Of a DNA stretch of 64,000 bases, positions 10,511 through 21,499 are shown in pieces (position 1 is the first letter of the stretch; every line of letters begins with the position of its first letter). Source of the DNA: Eurosta solidaginis. Lineage: Eukaryota; Arthropoda; Insecta; Diptera; Tephritidae. The position numbers were made by a program, and so were the translations under genes. Location: positions 140,111,689 through 140,175,688 of the forward strand of contig NC_090321.1 of NCBI RefSeq assembly GCF_040869045.1, read 5' to 3'. The notes under the pieces are model-generated. The model had not been told where the DNA came from, ran no database searches, and saw only the letters and a list, made by a program, of their open reading frames with translations.

Positions 10511-11514
10511 GTATTCAAGGTTCGAAACGAGCTCAAGGCCAGAACAATAATTTTTTGTAATGATTATTGTTTTTTAATTTTTGTATAATTGAAAAATTTT
10601 ATTTTATTTTTGGAATAGTAAGTAGAAAATTTTTCAGACAACCTGCCATAGCTGCGCAGATAGATCCATTTCGAAGTGTCGTAAGCCTTCATCATCAGTA
10701 CGCTTTAGGCACGCTGCGCTAACCATTTAGCTATACAGCGGTGGTTTGTTTGACTGACAAATTGCTACTTCTATTCCTTCTTACCAACTATATTTATTCA
10801 GCGTTGCGCCATCTGTTGCAAGACACTGATAATGTTGGATTTGTTTATTGTCAATTACCTTGTTTGACATTTCCCAAGTGCTCATGGTTTATTAACAATT
10901 GTTTTTGTTTTATCGGCCTATTGATAAAGTATTCAAAGTTCGAAACGAGCTCAAGGCCAGAACAATAATTTTTTGTAATGATCATTGTTTGTTTTATTTT
11001 TTCTATAATTGAAAAATTTTATTTTGTTTTTGGAATAGTAAGTAGAAAATTTTTCAGACAACCTGCCATAGCTGCGCAGATAGATCCATTTCGAAGTGTC
11101 GTAAGCCTTCATCATCAGTACGCTTTAGGCACGCTGCGCTAACCATTTAGCTATACAGCGGTGGTTTGTTTGACTGACAAATTGCTACTTCTATTCCTTC
11201 TTACCAACTATATTTATTCAGCGTTGCGCCATCTGTTGCAAGACACTGATAATGTTGGATTTGTTTATTGTCAATTACTTTGTTTGACATTTCCCAAGTG
11301 CTCATAGTTTATTAACAATTGTTTTTGTTTTATCAGCCTATTGATAAAGTATTCAAGGTTCGAAGCGAGCTCAAGGCCAGAACAATAATTTTTTGTAATG
11401 ATTATTGTTTTTTTAATTTTTCTATAATTGAAAATTTTTATTTTGTTTTTGGAATAGTAAGTAGAAATTTTTTCAGACAACCTGCCATAGCTGCGCAGAT
11501 AGATCCATTTCGAA
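10511..11514 (+). repeat. Tandem 420-bp repeat with tRNA-like segment
   Basis: Two full units and one partial unit in head-to-tail order start with attcaa(g/a)gttcgaa at 10513, 10931 and 11351 (periods 418 and 420). Each full unit carries, on the minus strand, a segment resembling an A box (TAGCTAAATGGTTAGCGCAG) followed 45-50 bases later by a weak B box (ACTTCGAAATG). It may be a tRNA-derived SINE-like unit. Open frames here (for example 10741-10968) are not supported as genes. Confidence 0.85.
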
Positions 11515-11517
11515 GGG

Positions 11518-11905
11518 ACAATAAACACATCCAACATTATCACTGTATTGCAACAGATGGCGCAACGCTGAACAAATATAGTTGGTAAGAAGGAATAGAA
11601 GTAGCAATTTGTCAGTCAAACAAACCACCGCTGTATAGCTAAATGGTTAGCGCAGCGTGCCTAAAGCGCACTGATGATGAAGGCTTAGCACACTTCGAAA
11701 TGGATCTATCTGCGCAGCTATGGCAAGTTGTCTGAAAAATTTTCTACTTACCATTCCAAAAACAAAATAAAATTTTTCAATTAGAAAAAATTAAAAAAAC
11801 AATATTACAAATACTCATTTCGAACCGAATACTTTATCAATAGGCCGATAAAACAAAAACAATTGTTAATAAACAATGAGCACTTGGGAAATGTCAAACA
11901 AAGTA
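11518..11905 (-). repeat. Inverted, circularly permuted copy of the 420-bp repeat
   Basis: From 11518 the sequence is the reverse complement of the preceding tandem unit, starting at gacaataaacacatccaac and ending at gtcaaacaaagtaa. In the direct units these two ends are adjacent, so the inverted copy is a full unit cut at a different point. Together with 10511-11514 it forms a large inverted repeat able to fold back. The tRNA-like A box lies at about 11636-11660 on the plus strand. Confidence 0.85.
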
Positions 11906-12262
11906 ACTGAACCCTTACCAACCGTTTTACAACAACCAAATCGGGAAACGCCCTTTGAAGAAATATTATATTTAAAGTTGATGCAGGACCTCCAAATACA
12001 AAACACAAAAAAGTTGGAAACGATCGACAAAATCAATGAAGTTGGTCTAACTTCCAATGGAGCACTCATTATATCCATGATCATAGCAAAAATACTACTC
12101 GCTTTAAAAATATCCGAAACAATGAAGCCAAATGACTTTCAAACTAAATACAATAAATCAAACGACCCTAGCATTCAAAAATCTACGGATTTTCGAACGG
12201 GGACGTCCGCACAAGGAGGAGCTAACATGCCATTCACAAACAGGAGAGTCATGTCTGGGTAA
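11906..12262 (+). pseudogene. Possible errantivirus env C-terminal remnant
   Basis: The open frame 11876-12262 starts inside the inverted 420-bp repeat, so its first ten codons are repeat sequence. The remainder reads a polar helix (KLMQDLQIQN) and then one hydrophobic stretch of about 20 residues (GALIISMIIAKILLALKI), followed by a polar tail. A purine-rich tract (acaaggaggagc) lies near 12211-12222. A membrane anchor followed by a polypurine tract is how errantivirus env ends, and an errantivirus integrase is present at the left edge of the window. No specific env motif is visible, so this is a weak call; a random open frame is possible. Confidence 0.3.
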
Positions 12263-12531
12263 TACAATACCCCACACGCGCAACTCACACATTCCAAAGC
12301 AACGATTGCCGTTCCCGTGGGAAACGTCGACTCAGCAAACACAAAAATGTGTCTGTTAGAGCAGTTGAGCTTACATCGTTCACCTTAGAATATTTTTAAG
12401 TTAGTTGTAATTTAGGAGTTGAAGTTTAATGTTGAAATTAATAAAGTTTGAAAAATCGGCATAGCCGCCAAAAACATATTTTTTTTAGTTTGAAATACCA
12501 GCATATGTTATAACTTATATATTGCCTCGTC
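12263..12531. other. Non-coding gap, possible LTR remnant
   Basis: A polyadenylation-type AATAAA is at 12440-12445 (plus strand), followed by aaaaatcggcatagccgcc with a small hairpin. If the call at 11906-12262 is right, this could be the 3' LTR of the same errantivirus. No partner LTR is in the window, so this cannot be tested here. Confidence 0.25.
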
Positions 12532-12783
12532 CGCATGTTTCTACTAAGGTCTAGACGTTTCGCCTTCTAGAACTGCTGTATCTCCTGCTTGGTAATTGAG
12601 CTACATATATGTGTGTTTATGTGTGAGTAACAACTTCGGCTGATGACTACATCTGTGTGTGAGGTATCTCTTCGTTGCCTTGTACATAATTGTGGCTAGC
12701 TTTAATGTGTACATGCGCATAAGAGTGGTTGTTTCATGTTTATGTTGTTGCGTGATTATTAACTAACCTAGCGATTCGCCACA
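12532..12783 (-). repeat. 3' LTR (partial) of Ty3/gypsy element G1
   Basis: About 250 bp closely matching 15409-15679 (shared ttgcctcgtccgcat, ctaaggtctagac and agctacatatatg blocks). In element orientation it begins with TGTGGCGAAT at 12783, just after a purine-rich ggagagcag. The inner 220 bp of the right LTR are absent, so this LTR is truncated at its 3' side. Confidence 0.85.
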
Positions 12784-13130
12784 CTGCTCTCCATCTAAGT
12801 CTGATCGTCCCGACAAATCTCTCGATCCAACCGCTGCTAACCTCTCCAAATGAACCACCCTTTTATTTCGTGGTTTCCCAATTGTTTGCATGCGGTAGAT
12901 AACATCGCTGATCCGCTTCACAACTTTATACGGGCCTTCCCAGCTACATTGAAATTTTGATGGAAGACCTTTCCGCCGGTGAAGCTTGAATAACAGTACC
13001 AAATCTTTCTCCAATAAACTTTCCGAATTGTTGTTCTCGTCATACCTGTGCTCCATTTTACTACTCTGTTGTTTGGCCAATGAAGTACTTCGTAGAGCTT
13101 GACCTTGAAAGATTGTTTTTGCATAATCAG
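12784..13130 (-). pseudogene. G1 integrase C-terminal region
   Basis: Reverse-strand reading with a KDLVLLFKLHRRKGLPSKF segment followed by WEGPYKVVKRI, the GPY/F-type module at the integrase C-terminus of Ty3/gypsy elements, then a basic tail to about 12790. The second copy at 24626-25000 has the same module. Upstream the frame runs directly into gag-protease material at about 13200, so the RT, RNase H and integrase core have been deleted. The module probably contacts target DNA or chromatin in intact elements. Confidence 0.75.
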
Positions 13131-13199
13131 TATCGTTCTGACGTTTCAGTAGTGCGCCCTGGCTTGAAACCACCCTTGCATTCTTTCTGCGAAATTCTT

Positions 13200-14260
13200 T
13201 CCTACGTTTTAGTGCGTCCATTAGGGGTTGTCAATGCCAGTGTTTTTCTCGTAGGTATATTCGGTTTTGATTTATTTGGCCCATTCGTACCATCAAACTT
13301 TGCCCGATTTGACTTTTGTGGTCTTTGTAGAATCTCCACCAGCACTCGCTTACTGCTGAACCCTTTCTCCAAACTGAAGTTAAATGGGGCATCCTTGTTC
13401 TTATAGCGCATAATCCTTCTCTGCATATCGATCCTGATGCCATGGTCAACTAAGAAATCTACTCCCAATAGGACCTCATCAACGAGCTCTACCATAACAA
13501 ATATGTGTAGAACCATGACCTTCCTAATTAAGACTTCACATACCACTTCTTCCTGTACTTGGTTATACTCGCCAGTGACCATACGCAACCTTGCTCCAGG
13601 TAATGGCTTTACTCTCCTGTTGACCAAATCAGATCGAATTAAGGAATGAGATGCGCCCGTATCTACAGTCAGTACACGCTGCTTGCCATCCACATATCCT
13701 CCAACTGTAAGACTGCTCGCTTTTCTTCCGATTTGTGATACAGAGATGACGGGACATTCCACAGCTTGAGCTAGCTCTCGATCTTTACATCTGACTCGCT
13801 CTTGCTCATCTCCTCCAGCTTTGTTCTTAAGACCACCCATGTTGTTGGAACCACTAGAATCAACATCGCAATGACGTGCAATGTGACTTGGCTTCCCGCA
13901 TTTGAAGTATTTGATTACTCTGTCACTCCGCTTTTGCGATCCTTTCAGCGTCTCCAATATTGTGTTCACCCAGTCTGGCCTTTCTACTTCCACACGGCGT
14001 GCTTTGAAAGCTGGTTTACACAGAAGCGATGCTGTTTCCTGAGTCAGTGCATGGGATATCGTTTCAGCAAATGTTGGCTTTGGGTTTGCGTATGTAGCTC
14101 GCTTCGTTTCCACGTCCCGTATGCCATTTATAACGCTTTGGATTTTTACCCCCTCGGTGTATTCCACGGCACCGCATTTGCTAGATGGGCCAGCCTTTCG
14201 ACATCCGACGCACCTCCTGCAAAGTCTCATTCGCTTTTTGGTAGCGGTGTTGCAACTCAA
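13200..14260 (-). pseudogene. G1 gag zinc knuckle and aspartic protease
   Basis: One long reverse-strand frame (352 codons). Its first third is the gag C-terminus with a single knuckle in which the first Cys is Tyr (YFKCGKPSHIARHC), so zinc binding is probably lost. The retroviral-type aspartic protease follows, with the active site VDTGASHS, the flap region and the VLLGVDFLVDHGI motif. In an intact element this protease cleaves the Gag-Pol polyprotein inside the particle. A frameshift near 14190 separates it from the upstream capsid-like part. After the protease the element jumps to the integrase tail. Confidence 0.82.
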
Positions 14261-14921
14261 TTTGATATATCTGTTTCTTATGCTCGCTTCCGAAACGTCT
14301 TTCGACAGCGGTCATCAATGCCTCATAACTGTTCCGTTCGTACTCTGGAATAGTCTGTAAGATTTCGGCAGCTGGTCCTTTCAATGCTGCGAATAGTGCA
14401 GCAACTTTATCTTCAGAATTCCCGTTGTTCACTGTTGCGGTCTTCTCAAACTGTAACTTAAAGATCTGGAAAGGAACAGAACCGTTCTACGATGGTGTTT
14501 TTACCTTTGGATTACTCGCTGCAACTGCTGGGCAATTTAGTTGCAACTCCTGTATACGATCTCTCAATGTGTCAATCTCGGCATCAATTTTGTCTTCGAG
14601 TTGTAAAATTTTTGTATCCTGCGCCTCCACCTTCGAAGAAATACGGCCTTCTTGCTCTTCCAGTTGTGTAGTGATCTGCGATGATATCTGTGCTGTAATT
14701 CGTGTCGACATTTCGGATATTCGAGCCCTTTGTGCTTCAATCTTGAATGTTATACGGTTCTCCTGGGATTCTAGTTGTGTTGCCATCTTGGATGTTATAC
14801 GAGTCTCCTGTTCATCAAGCTGTGATGACATATACGTTTTCTGTTCTTCTAGTTGAGATGGCATTTGCGACGACATTTGCTTCAGCACTGCTAGTATCGC
14901 GTTAGTGTCTACACTTGCCAA
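14181..14921 (-). pseudogene. G1 gag: coiled coil and capsid-like region
   Basis: Reading from 14921 leftwards, about 130 residues form repeated Q-L-E-x-Q-E-x-R-I heptad-like units (SQLDEQE, TQLESQE, TQLEEQE), which should make a long coiled coil. After one stop at 14484-14486 the same frame continues with a retrotransposon-gag capsid-like segment (VAALFAALKGPAAEIL, RRFGSEHKKQIYQIEL). This part would assemble the particle shell. The coiled coil is longer and more regular than is usual in Ty3/gypsy gag. Confidence 0.7.
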
Positions 14922-14942
14922 TGGATTCGGAGGCTCTATCTT

Positions 14943-15137
14943 CTAATCCATTTTAGTCGCCGACTGTTCCACATCAGGATGAAAAGTGTGTTCATCAACG
15001 TCGATTCCTTCAGATTCCATAGCTTCCCATAGTCGTGATTGTAGCTCGGATTTGTTGCCAGTTGTATTCAACCCACGAGCTTCCAACTCCCTTTTGAGCT
15101 GCTGGATCTTGAATTCACTTAACTTCGCCATGTTCAA
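14943..15137 (-). pseudogene. G1 gag N-terminus with SAP domain
   Basis: A 64-residue reading starts MNMAKLSEFKI and matches a SAP motif (LKRELEARGL, TTGNKSELQSRL), a DNA-binding helix pair usually found in chromatin proteins. It is in the same frame as the coiled coil and separated from it by a single TAG at 14943-14945. The ATG lies about 40 bases after the primer-binding site, so this is the true gag start. SAP-like domains at this position are known in some insect Ty3/gypsy gags; here the assignment rests on pattern only. Confidence 0.68.
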
Positions 15138-15176
15138 GTTGTATTCAAAATCTTCGGAATTTATTCAACAATTCCT

Positions 15177-15188
15177 CTTCTGACACCA
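15177..15188 (-). other. Primer-binding site, tRNA-Leu type
   Basis: On the minus strand it reads TGGTGTCAGAAG directly inside the LTR. This is complementary to the 3' end of fly tRNA-Leu(CAA) as I remember it, including the CCA. It fixes the inner LTR edge at 15189. Confidence 0.75.
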
Positions 15189-15679
15189 ATTATAATGAAT
15201 TTAGGGCAATTCCGCTTATTTGAAACCTTCCGCTAACGTTCGAACCGCTAAACTGTTGAATAAATCACACCAATAGTCCTATTGCAAACTGGTCTTTATT
15301 TAGATTACTTTGGGTGCAGTACTTAAAAATTATACTTCACAAACAATAGCGTGCTTAAATAAATATTGAATAATCATTCCTTAGCTTGCGCTGCTTCTAT
15401 ACGCTCTGTTGCCTCGTCCGCATATTTCTACTAAGGTCTAGACATTTCCCTTCTAGAACTGCTGTATCTCCTGCTTGGTAGTTGAGCTACATATATGCGT
15501 GTGTATGTCTGAGTAACAACTTCGGCTGATGACTACATCTGTGTCTGTGAGGTATTTCTTCGTTGCCTTGTACATAAGTGTGGCTAGCTTTAATGTGTAC
15601 ATGTACATAAGAGTGGCTGCTTCTGCTTTTTGTTGTTGAGTGATTATTAACTAGCCTAGTGATGTCAACATTCGCCACA
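15189..15679 (-). repeat. 5' LTR of Ty3/gypsy element G1
   Basis: About 491 bp. In element orientation it begins TGTGGCGAATGTTG at 15679 and ends cattataat next to the primer-binding site. The outer 270 bp match the left LTR, and the inner 220 bp resemble the LTR remnant of element G2 at 24363-24600. A 10-base difference (gttgacatca) separates the two LTR starts of G1. Because the left LTR is truncated, no target duplication can be read. Confidence 0.85.
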
Positions 15680-15700
15680 ATATTAATTTATTCACAAAGT

Positions 15701-15807
15701 AAATATCGGCGTGCCGTATGAAAAGTAACACTTGCAAATTTTTTTACAAAGAAATCCAATGAAAAACATTTTGAAAGTGTTACTTTTGGTATGGCACGTC
15801 GATATGT
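15701..15807. repeat. Short inverted repeat, 37-bp arms
   Basis: Arms 15701-15737 and 15771-15807 are imperfect reverse complements (both contain the core agtaacactt) around a 33-base loop. It could be a pair of terminal repeats left by an internal deletion, or a hairpin element in the 3' part of the transposase remnant. Only the inverted symmetry is certain. Confidence 0.75.
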
Positions 15808-16160
15808 ACTTATTAATTTGTAAGCGTTGGTTTAAAGAAGCAGTCGAGACTTGTTTTTCTTTTTTTGTGTAATAGCTTTTAACAATTTTCGCACGCATAT
15901 TAATAAGACCTGATATCAGATTTGCATCATTATTTTTCTCATACCACTTTATCAAGGTATTGATGCATCCGAAAAACTCACTTTCTGTTGTTGCATATCT
16001 TGCTCGATAGCTGATTCTTTTGTTATCATTATCGGACCCTTTGCAGTCTTCGTCATCTTCCGTAATTTGATCGTCGTTCCAATTTTCAATGTCGTCAATG
16101 CTGACGTCAACACCACCCACCTTCGAAAATAACAAAGGAGTAGGGGAATACCCGCACTTG
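15808..16160 (-). pseudogene. pogo/Tigger-like transposase C-terminal remnant
   Basis: Reverse-strand reading from 16135: an acidic stretch (DQITEDDEDCKGSDND) followed by TESEFFGCINTLIKWYEK and a closing basic segment. Acidic linkers followed by an 'Ala-x3-Leu-x6-W' helix close the transposases of the pogo/Tigger/jerky group. The catalytic DDE core is absent; the sequence is cut at 16160 by the family A array. The last third of the open frame (15692-15807) is the inverted repeat and probably not native. Moderate call; a chance acidic ORF is the alternative. Confidence 0.45.
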
Positions 16161-19100
16161 TTTTTATACCTTTCATGAAAATGAAATGTTATATTAATTT
16201 CGTCACGAAACCCAAAATTGTAAGTCCTGAAAGGAAAATAGATAGATCCACCATTAAGTATACCGAAATAATCAGGTTGAAGAGCTGAGTTGATTTAGCC
16301 ATGTCCGTCTGTCTGTCTGTCCGTCTGTCTGTTTGTATGCAAACTAGTCCCTCAATTTTTGAGATATCTTCATAAAATTTGGTGAGCGGGTGTATTTGGG
16401 TGTCCGATTAGACATTTGTCGGAACCGGCCGGATCGGACCACTATAGCACATATCCTCCATACAACCGATTTTTCAGAAAAAGAGGATTTTTGTAATATC
16501 TTACTCAATTGAACAGATTGAAGCTTCAAACTTCGCCATATAATTTCGTATATTGCACATATTGTTGCCTGAAAAAATTGATGCGATCGGTCGTATATAT
16601 ATTGTATATATCCCCCACAACCGATTGTTCAGATAAGAAACTTTTCGTAATTGCTGCCCTATTTTAAGAGCTAGAGGCTTCAAATTTCAACGAATGCTTA
16701 CGTATATATCATATATTGTTGTCTGAAAAATCATACAGATCGGAGGTATATATAATATATACATATATGGTGGTATATATATATAGTATATATATATATT
16801 TTCGCAATTTTAGCCCCATTTTAACAGCTAGAAGCTTCAAATTTCACCGAATGCTTACGTATATGGCATATATTGTTGTCTGAAAAAATCATAGAGATCG
16901 GTTGTATATATAGTATATATCTCATACAACCGATTGTTCAGATAAGAAACTTTGCGCAATTTCTGCCCCGTTTTAACAGCTATAAGCTTCAAATTTCACC
17001 GATTGCTTACGTATATAGTATATATTGTTATGTCAAAAAATCATAGAGATCGGTGATATATATAATATATATATGATGGTATATATAGTATGATGGTATA
17101 TATAGTATATATATATATTTTTTTGCGATTTCGGCCCCATATTAACAGCTAGAAGCTTCAAATTTCACCAAATGCTTACATGTATAGCATATATTGATGT
17201 CTGAAAAAATCATTGAGATCGGTGGTATACATAGTATATATCTCATACAACCGATTGTTCAGATAAGAAACTTTGCGCAATTTCTTCCCCATTTTAACAG
17301 CAAGAAGCTTCAAATTTCACCAAATGCTTACATGTATAGCATATATTGATGTCTGAAAAAATCATTGAGATCGGTGGTATACATAGTATATATCTCATAC
17401 AACCGATTGTTCAGATAAGAAACTTTGCGCAATTTCTTCCCCATTTTAACAGCAAGAAGCTTCAAATTTCACCAAATGCTTACGTATATAGCACATATTT
17501 TTGTCTGAAAAAATCATAGAGATCGGTGGTATATATATTATATACTTCATACAAACTGTCATTTTTGCCCCTTTTTTACGGATAGAAGCTCCAAAATTCA
17601 TCAAGTTTCATCAAATAGTTACGATTACTTCATATATTTTTTAAATACGTGATTCGTAGTCGTAGTTTTTACATGCAGACCACAAAAAACGTGAAGCTTT
17701 GCATCCTCACACAAAGTACCTACCTATTTTTATACCTTTCATGAAAATGAAATGGTATATTAATTTAGTCACGAAACCCAAAATTGTAAGTCCTTAAAGG
17801 AAAATAGATAGACCCACCATTAAGTATACCGAAATAATCAGGATGAAGAGCTGAGTTGATTTAGCCATGTCCGTCTGTCCGTCTGTCGGTCTGTCGGTTT
17901 GTATGCAAACTAGTCCCTCAATTTTTGAGATATCTTCATAAAATTTGGTGAGCGGGTGTATTTGGGTGTCCGATTAGACATTTGTCGGAACCGGCCGGAT
18001 CGGACCACTATAGCATATATCCTCCATACAACCGATTTTTCAGAAAAAGAGGATTTTTGTAATATCTTACTCAATTTAACAGATTGAAGCTTCAAACTTC
18101 ACCATATAATTTCGTATATTGCACATATTGTTGCTTGAAAAAATTTATGAGATCGGTCGTATATATAGTATATATCCCCCACAACCGATTGTTCAGATAA
18201 GAAACTTTTCGCAATTGCTGCCCTATTTTAAGAGCTAGAGGCTTCAAATTTCAACGAATGCTTACGTATATGTCATATATTGTTGTCTGAAAAAATCATA
18301 CAGATCGGTGGTATATATAGTATATATATGGTGGTATATATAGTATATATATATAGTATATATAAATTTTTTCGCAATTTTAGCCCCATTTTAACAGCTA
18401 GAAGCTGCAAATTTCACCGAATGCTTACGTATATGGCATATATTGTTGTCTGAAAAAATCATAGAGATCGGTTGTATATATAGTATATATCTCATACAAC
18501 CGATTGTTCAGATAAGAAACTTTTCGCAATTTCTACCCCATTTTAACAGCTATAAGCTTCAAATTTCACCGATTGCTTACGTATATAGTATATATTGTTG
18601 TGTCAAAAAATCATAGAGATCCGTGATATATATAATATATATATGATGGTATATATAGTATGATGGTATATATAGTATATATATATATTTTTTTTTTTTG
18701 CGATTTCGGCCCCATTTTAACAGCTAGAAGCTTCAAATTTCACCAAATGCTTACATGTATAGCATATATTGATGTCTGAAAAAATCATTGAGATCGGTGG
18801 TATACATAGTATATATCTCATACAACCGATTGTTCAGATAAGAAACTTTGCGCAATTTCTGCCCCATTTTAACAGCTAGAAGCTTCAAATTTCACCAAAT
18901 GCTTACGTATATAGTATATATTGTTGTCTGAAAAAATCATTGAGATCGGTGGTATATATAGTATATATCTCATACAACCGATTGTTCAGATAAGAAACTT
19001 TGCGCAATTTCTGCCCCATTTTAACAGCTAGAAGCTTCAAATTTCACCAAATGCTTACGTATATAGCGTATATTTTTGTCTGAAAAAATCATAGAGATCG

Positions 19101-21173
19101 GTGGTATAAATATTATATACTTCATATAAACTGTCATTTTTGCACCTTTTTTACGGATAGAAGCTTCAAAATTCATCAAATTTCATCAAATAGTTACGTT
19201 TACGACATATATTTTTGAAATTCGAGATTCGTAGTCATAGTTTTTACATTCAGACCACAAAAAACGTGAAGCTTTGCATCCTCACACAAAGTACCTACCT
19301 ATTTTTATACCTTTCATGAAAATGAAATGGTATATTAATTTCGTCACGAAACCCAAAATTGTAAGTCCTTGAAGGAAAATAGATAGATCCACCATTAAGT
19401 ATACCGAAATAATCAGGATGAAGAGCTGAGTTGATTTAGCCATGTCCGTCTGTCCGTCTGTCGGTCTGTCGGTTTGTATGCAAACTAGTCCCTCAATTTT
19501 TGAGATATCTTCATAAAATTTGGTGAGCGGGTGTATTTGGGTGTCCGATTAGACATTTGTCGGAACCGGCCGGATCGGACCACTATAGCATATATCCTCC
19601 ATACAACCGATTTTTCAGAAAAAGAGGATTTTTGTAATATCTTACTCAATTTAACAGATTGAAGCTTCAAACTTCACCATATAATTTCGTATATTGCACA
19701 TATTGTTGCCTGAAAAAATTGATGAGATCGGTCGTATATATAGTATATATCCCCCACAACCGATTGTTCAGATAAGAAAGTTTTCGTAATTGCTGCCCTA
19801 TTTTAAGAGCTAGAGGCTTCAAATTTCAACGAATGCTTACGTATATATCATGTATTGTTGTATGAAAAAATCATACAGATCGGTGGTATATATAATATAT
19901 ATATGGTGGTATATATAGTATATGTATATAGTATATATATATATTTTCGCAATTTTAGCCCCATTTTAACAGCTAGAAGCTTCAAATTTCACCAAATGCT
20001 TACGTGTATAGTACATATTGTTGTCTGAAAAAATCATTGAGACCGGTGGTATATATAGTATATATCTCATACAACCGATTGTTCAGATAAGAAACTTTGC
20101 GCAATTTCTTCCCCATTTTAACAGCTAGAAGCTTCAAATTTCACCAAATGCTTACGTGTATAGCATATATTGTTGTCTGAAAAAATCATAGAGATCGGTG
20201 GTATATATATTATATACTTCATATAAACTGTCATTTTTGCCCCTTTTTTACGGATAGAAGCTTCAAAATTCATCAAATAGTTACGTTTACGTAATATATT
20301 TTTGAAATTCGTGATTCGTAGTCATAGTTTTTACATTCAGACCACAAAAAACGTGAAGCTTTGCATCATCATACAAAGTACCTACCTATTTTTTATTTTA
20401 TATTTATCTTAAAAATCGTTTAGATATGTTCAAATTTTACCAAATGTTTACGTGTATAGCATATATTGTTTTCTGAAAAAATCATAGAGACCGGTGGTAT
20501 ATATAACCTCATACAACCGATTGTTCAGATGAGAAACTTTGCGCAATTTCTTCCCCATTTTAACAGCTAGAAGCTTCAAATTTCACCAAATGCTTACGTG
20601 TATAGTATGTATTGTTGTCTGAAAAAATCATTGAGATCGGTGTTATATATAGTATATATCTCATACAACCGATTGTTCAGATAAGAAACTTTGCGAAATA
20701 TCTGCCCCATTTTAACAGCTAGAAGCTTCAAATTTCACCAAATGATTACGTATATAGCATATATTGTTGTCTGGAAAAATCATAGAGATCGGTGGTACAT
20801 ATATTATATACCCCATATAAACTGTATTTGTTTGCCGCTTTTTTACGGCTAGAAGCTTCAAAATTCATAAAATTTCATCAAATAGTTACGTTTACGTCAT
20901 ATATTGTTGAAATACGTGATTCGTAGTCATAGTTTTTACACGCAGACCACAAAAAACCTGAAACTTTGCACCCTCACCCAAAGTACCTACCTATTTTTTA
21001 TTTTATATTTATCTTAAAAATCGTTTAGGTATGTAGATTTGTTCACTATATATTTCTTATTTTATACATCCGATTATTCGGAGATTACGAATGGGATAAG
21101 ATTATTGTTCAGCCCCATTCATGAAAGGTATGAAGTCTTCGGCACAGCCGAAGACAGTCCCGTCCTTACTTGT
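16161..21173 (-). repeat. Repeat family A, head-to-tail array of about four modules
   Basis: Read on the minus strand, one complete 5' end (21173, ACAAGTAAGGACGGG with hairpin) is followed by modules whose 3' ends (ggtataaaaa) lie at 19302, 17727 and 16161, that is periods of 1575 and 1566 bp. Both internal junctions join ...gtataaaaa directly to taggtaggtactttg. Inside the modules are 150-bp tandem units (for example 18871 to 19023) rich in TATA, each with an ACCGAT...CAATCGG pair, and a GTCC/GTCT tetranucleotide run near each 3' end (16307, 17871, 19446). A fourth, partial module spans about 20421-21173. No coding capacity. Confidence 0.92.
21135..21155 (-). repeat. Subterminal hairpin at family A 5' end
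   Basis: Perfect 8-bp stem GTCTTCGG / CCGAAGAC around a 5-base loop, about 18 bases inside the end of the array. The copy at 29021 has the same hairpin (stem ttcgg/ccgaa), and family B carries a similar TTCGG...CCGAA stem at the same place. Confidence 0.85.
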
Positions 21174-21272
21174 TATATTTAACTTTTTAGAGTGGTACGT
21201 GGACGTTCAAGCTCGGTCAACCTAGCCGAGGGATTAACTTTCTCGCGAGTAAACTTTTTCGCGATTCTACTG
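21174..21272 (-). other. Possible pogo-type terminal inverted repeat
   Basis: Just outside the family A array the minus strand reads, from 21272, TA-CAGTAGAATCGCG and then further GC-rich sequence up to the array. CAGTAGAA after a TA is the start of many pogo/Tigger ends. With the transposase remnant on the other side (15808-16160), the array may lie inside an old pogo-like element. No matching opposite end was found. Confidence 0.35.
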
Positions 21273-21499
21273 TATTTTGTAGTTAATTATGAATGTGTAT
21301 ATGCGCAACGAACCTTTTGGGTATTTAAAAATAGGGATTGTCACTGCGGGAATGAAATTAACTTATTATTTGAAAAAATGACTATAGATTATTCAACGGA
21401 CTTTACTTTTCGTACAAGTGAGCAAACAAGTGAGATTTTTACCATTTAGGCTTTATGATGATGGTCATGTAACCAGGGTCCAGATCTATAGATCGGAGG

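Noticed and set aside
12763..15679. Gag of G1 as a host gene with SAP domain
   Set aside because: Flanked by matching LTRs and a primer-binding site, with protease downstream.
16161..21173. CRISPR-like array
   Set aside because: Repeats are 150 bp, contiguous and diverged, in a eukaryotic transposon context.
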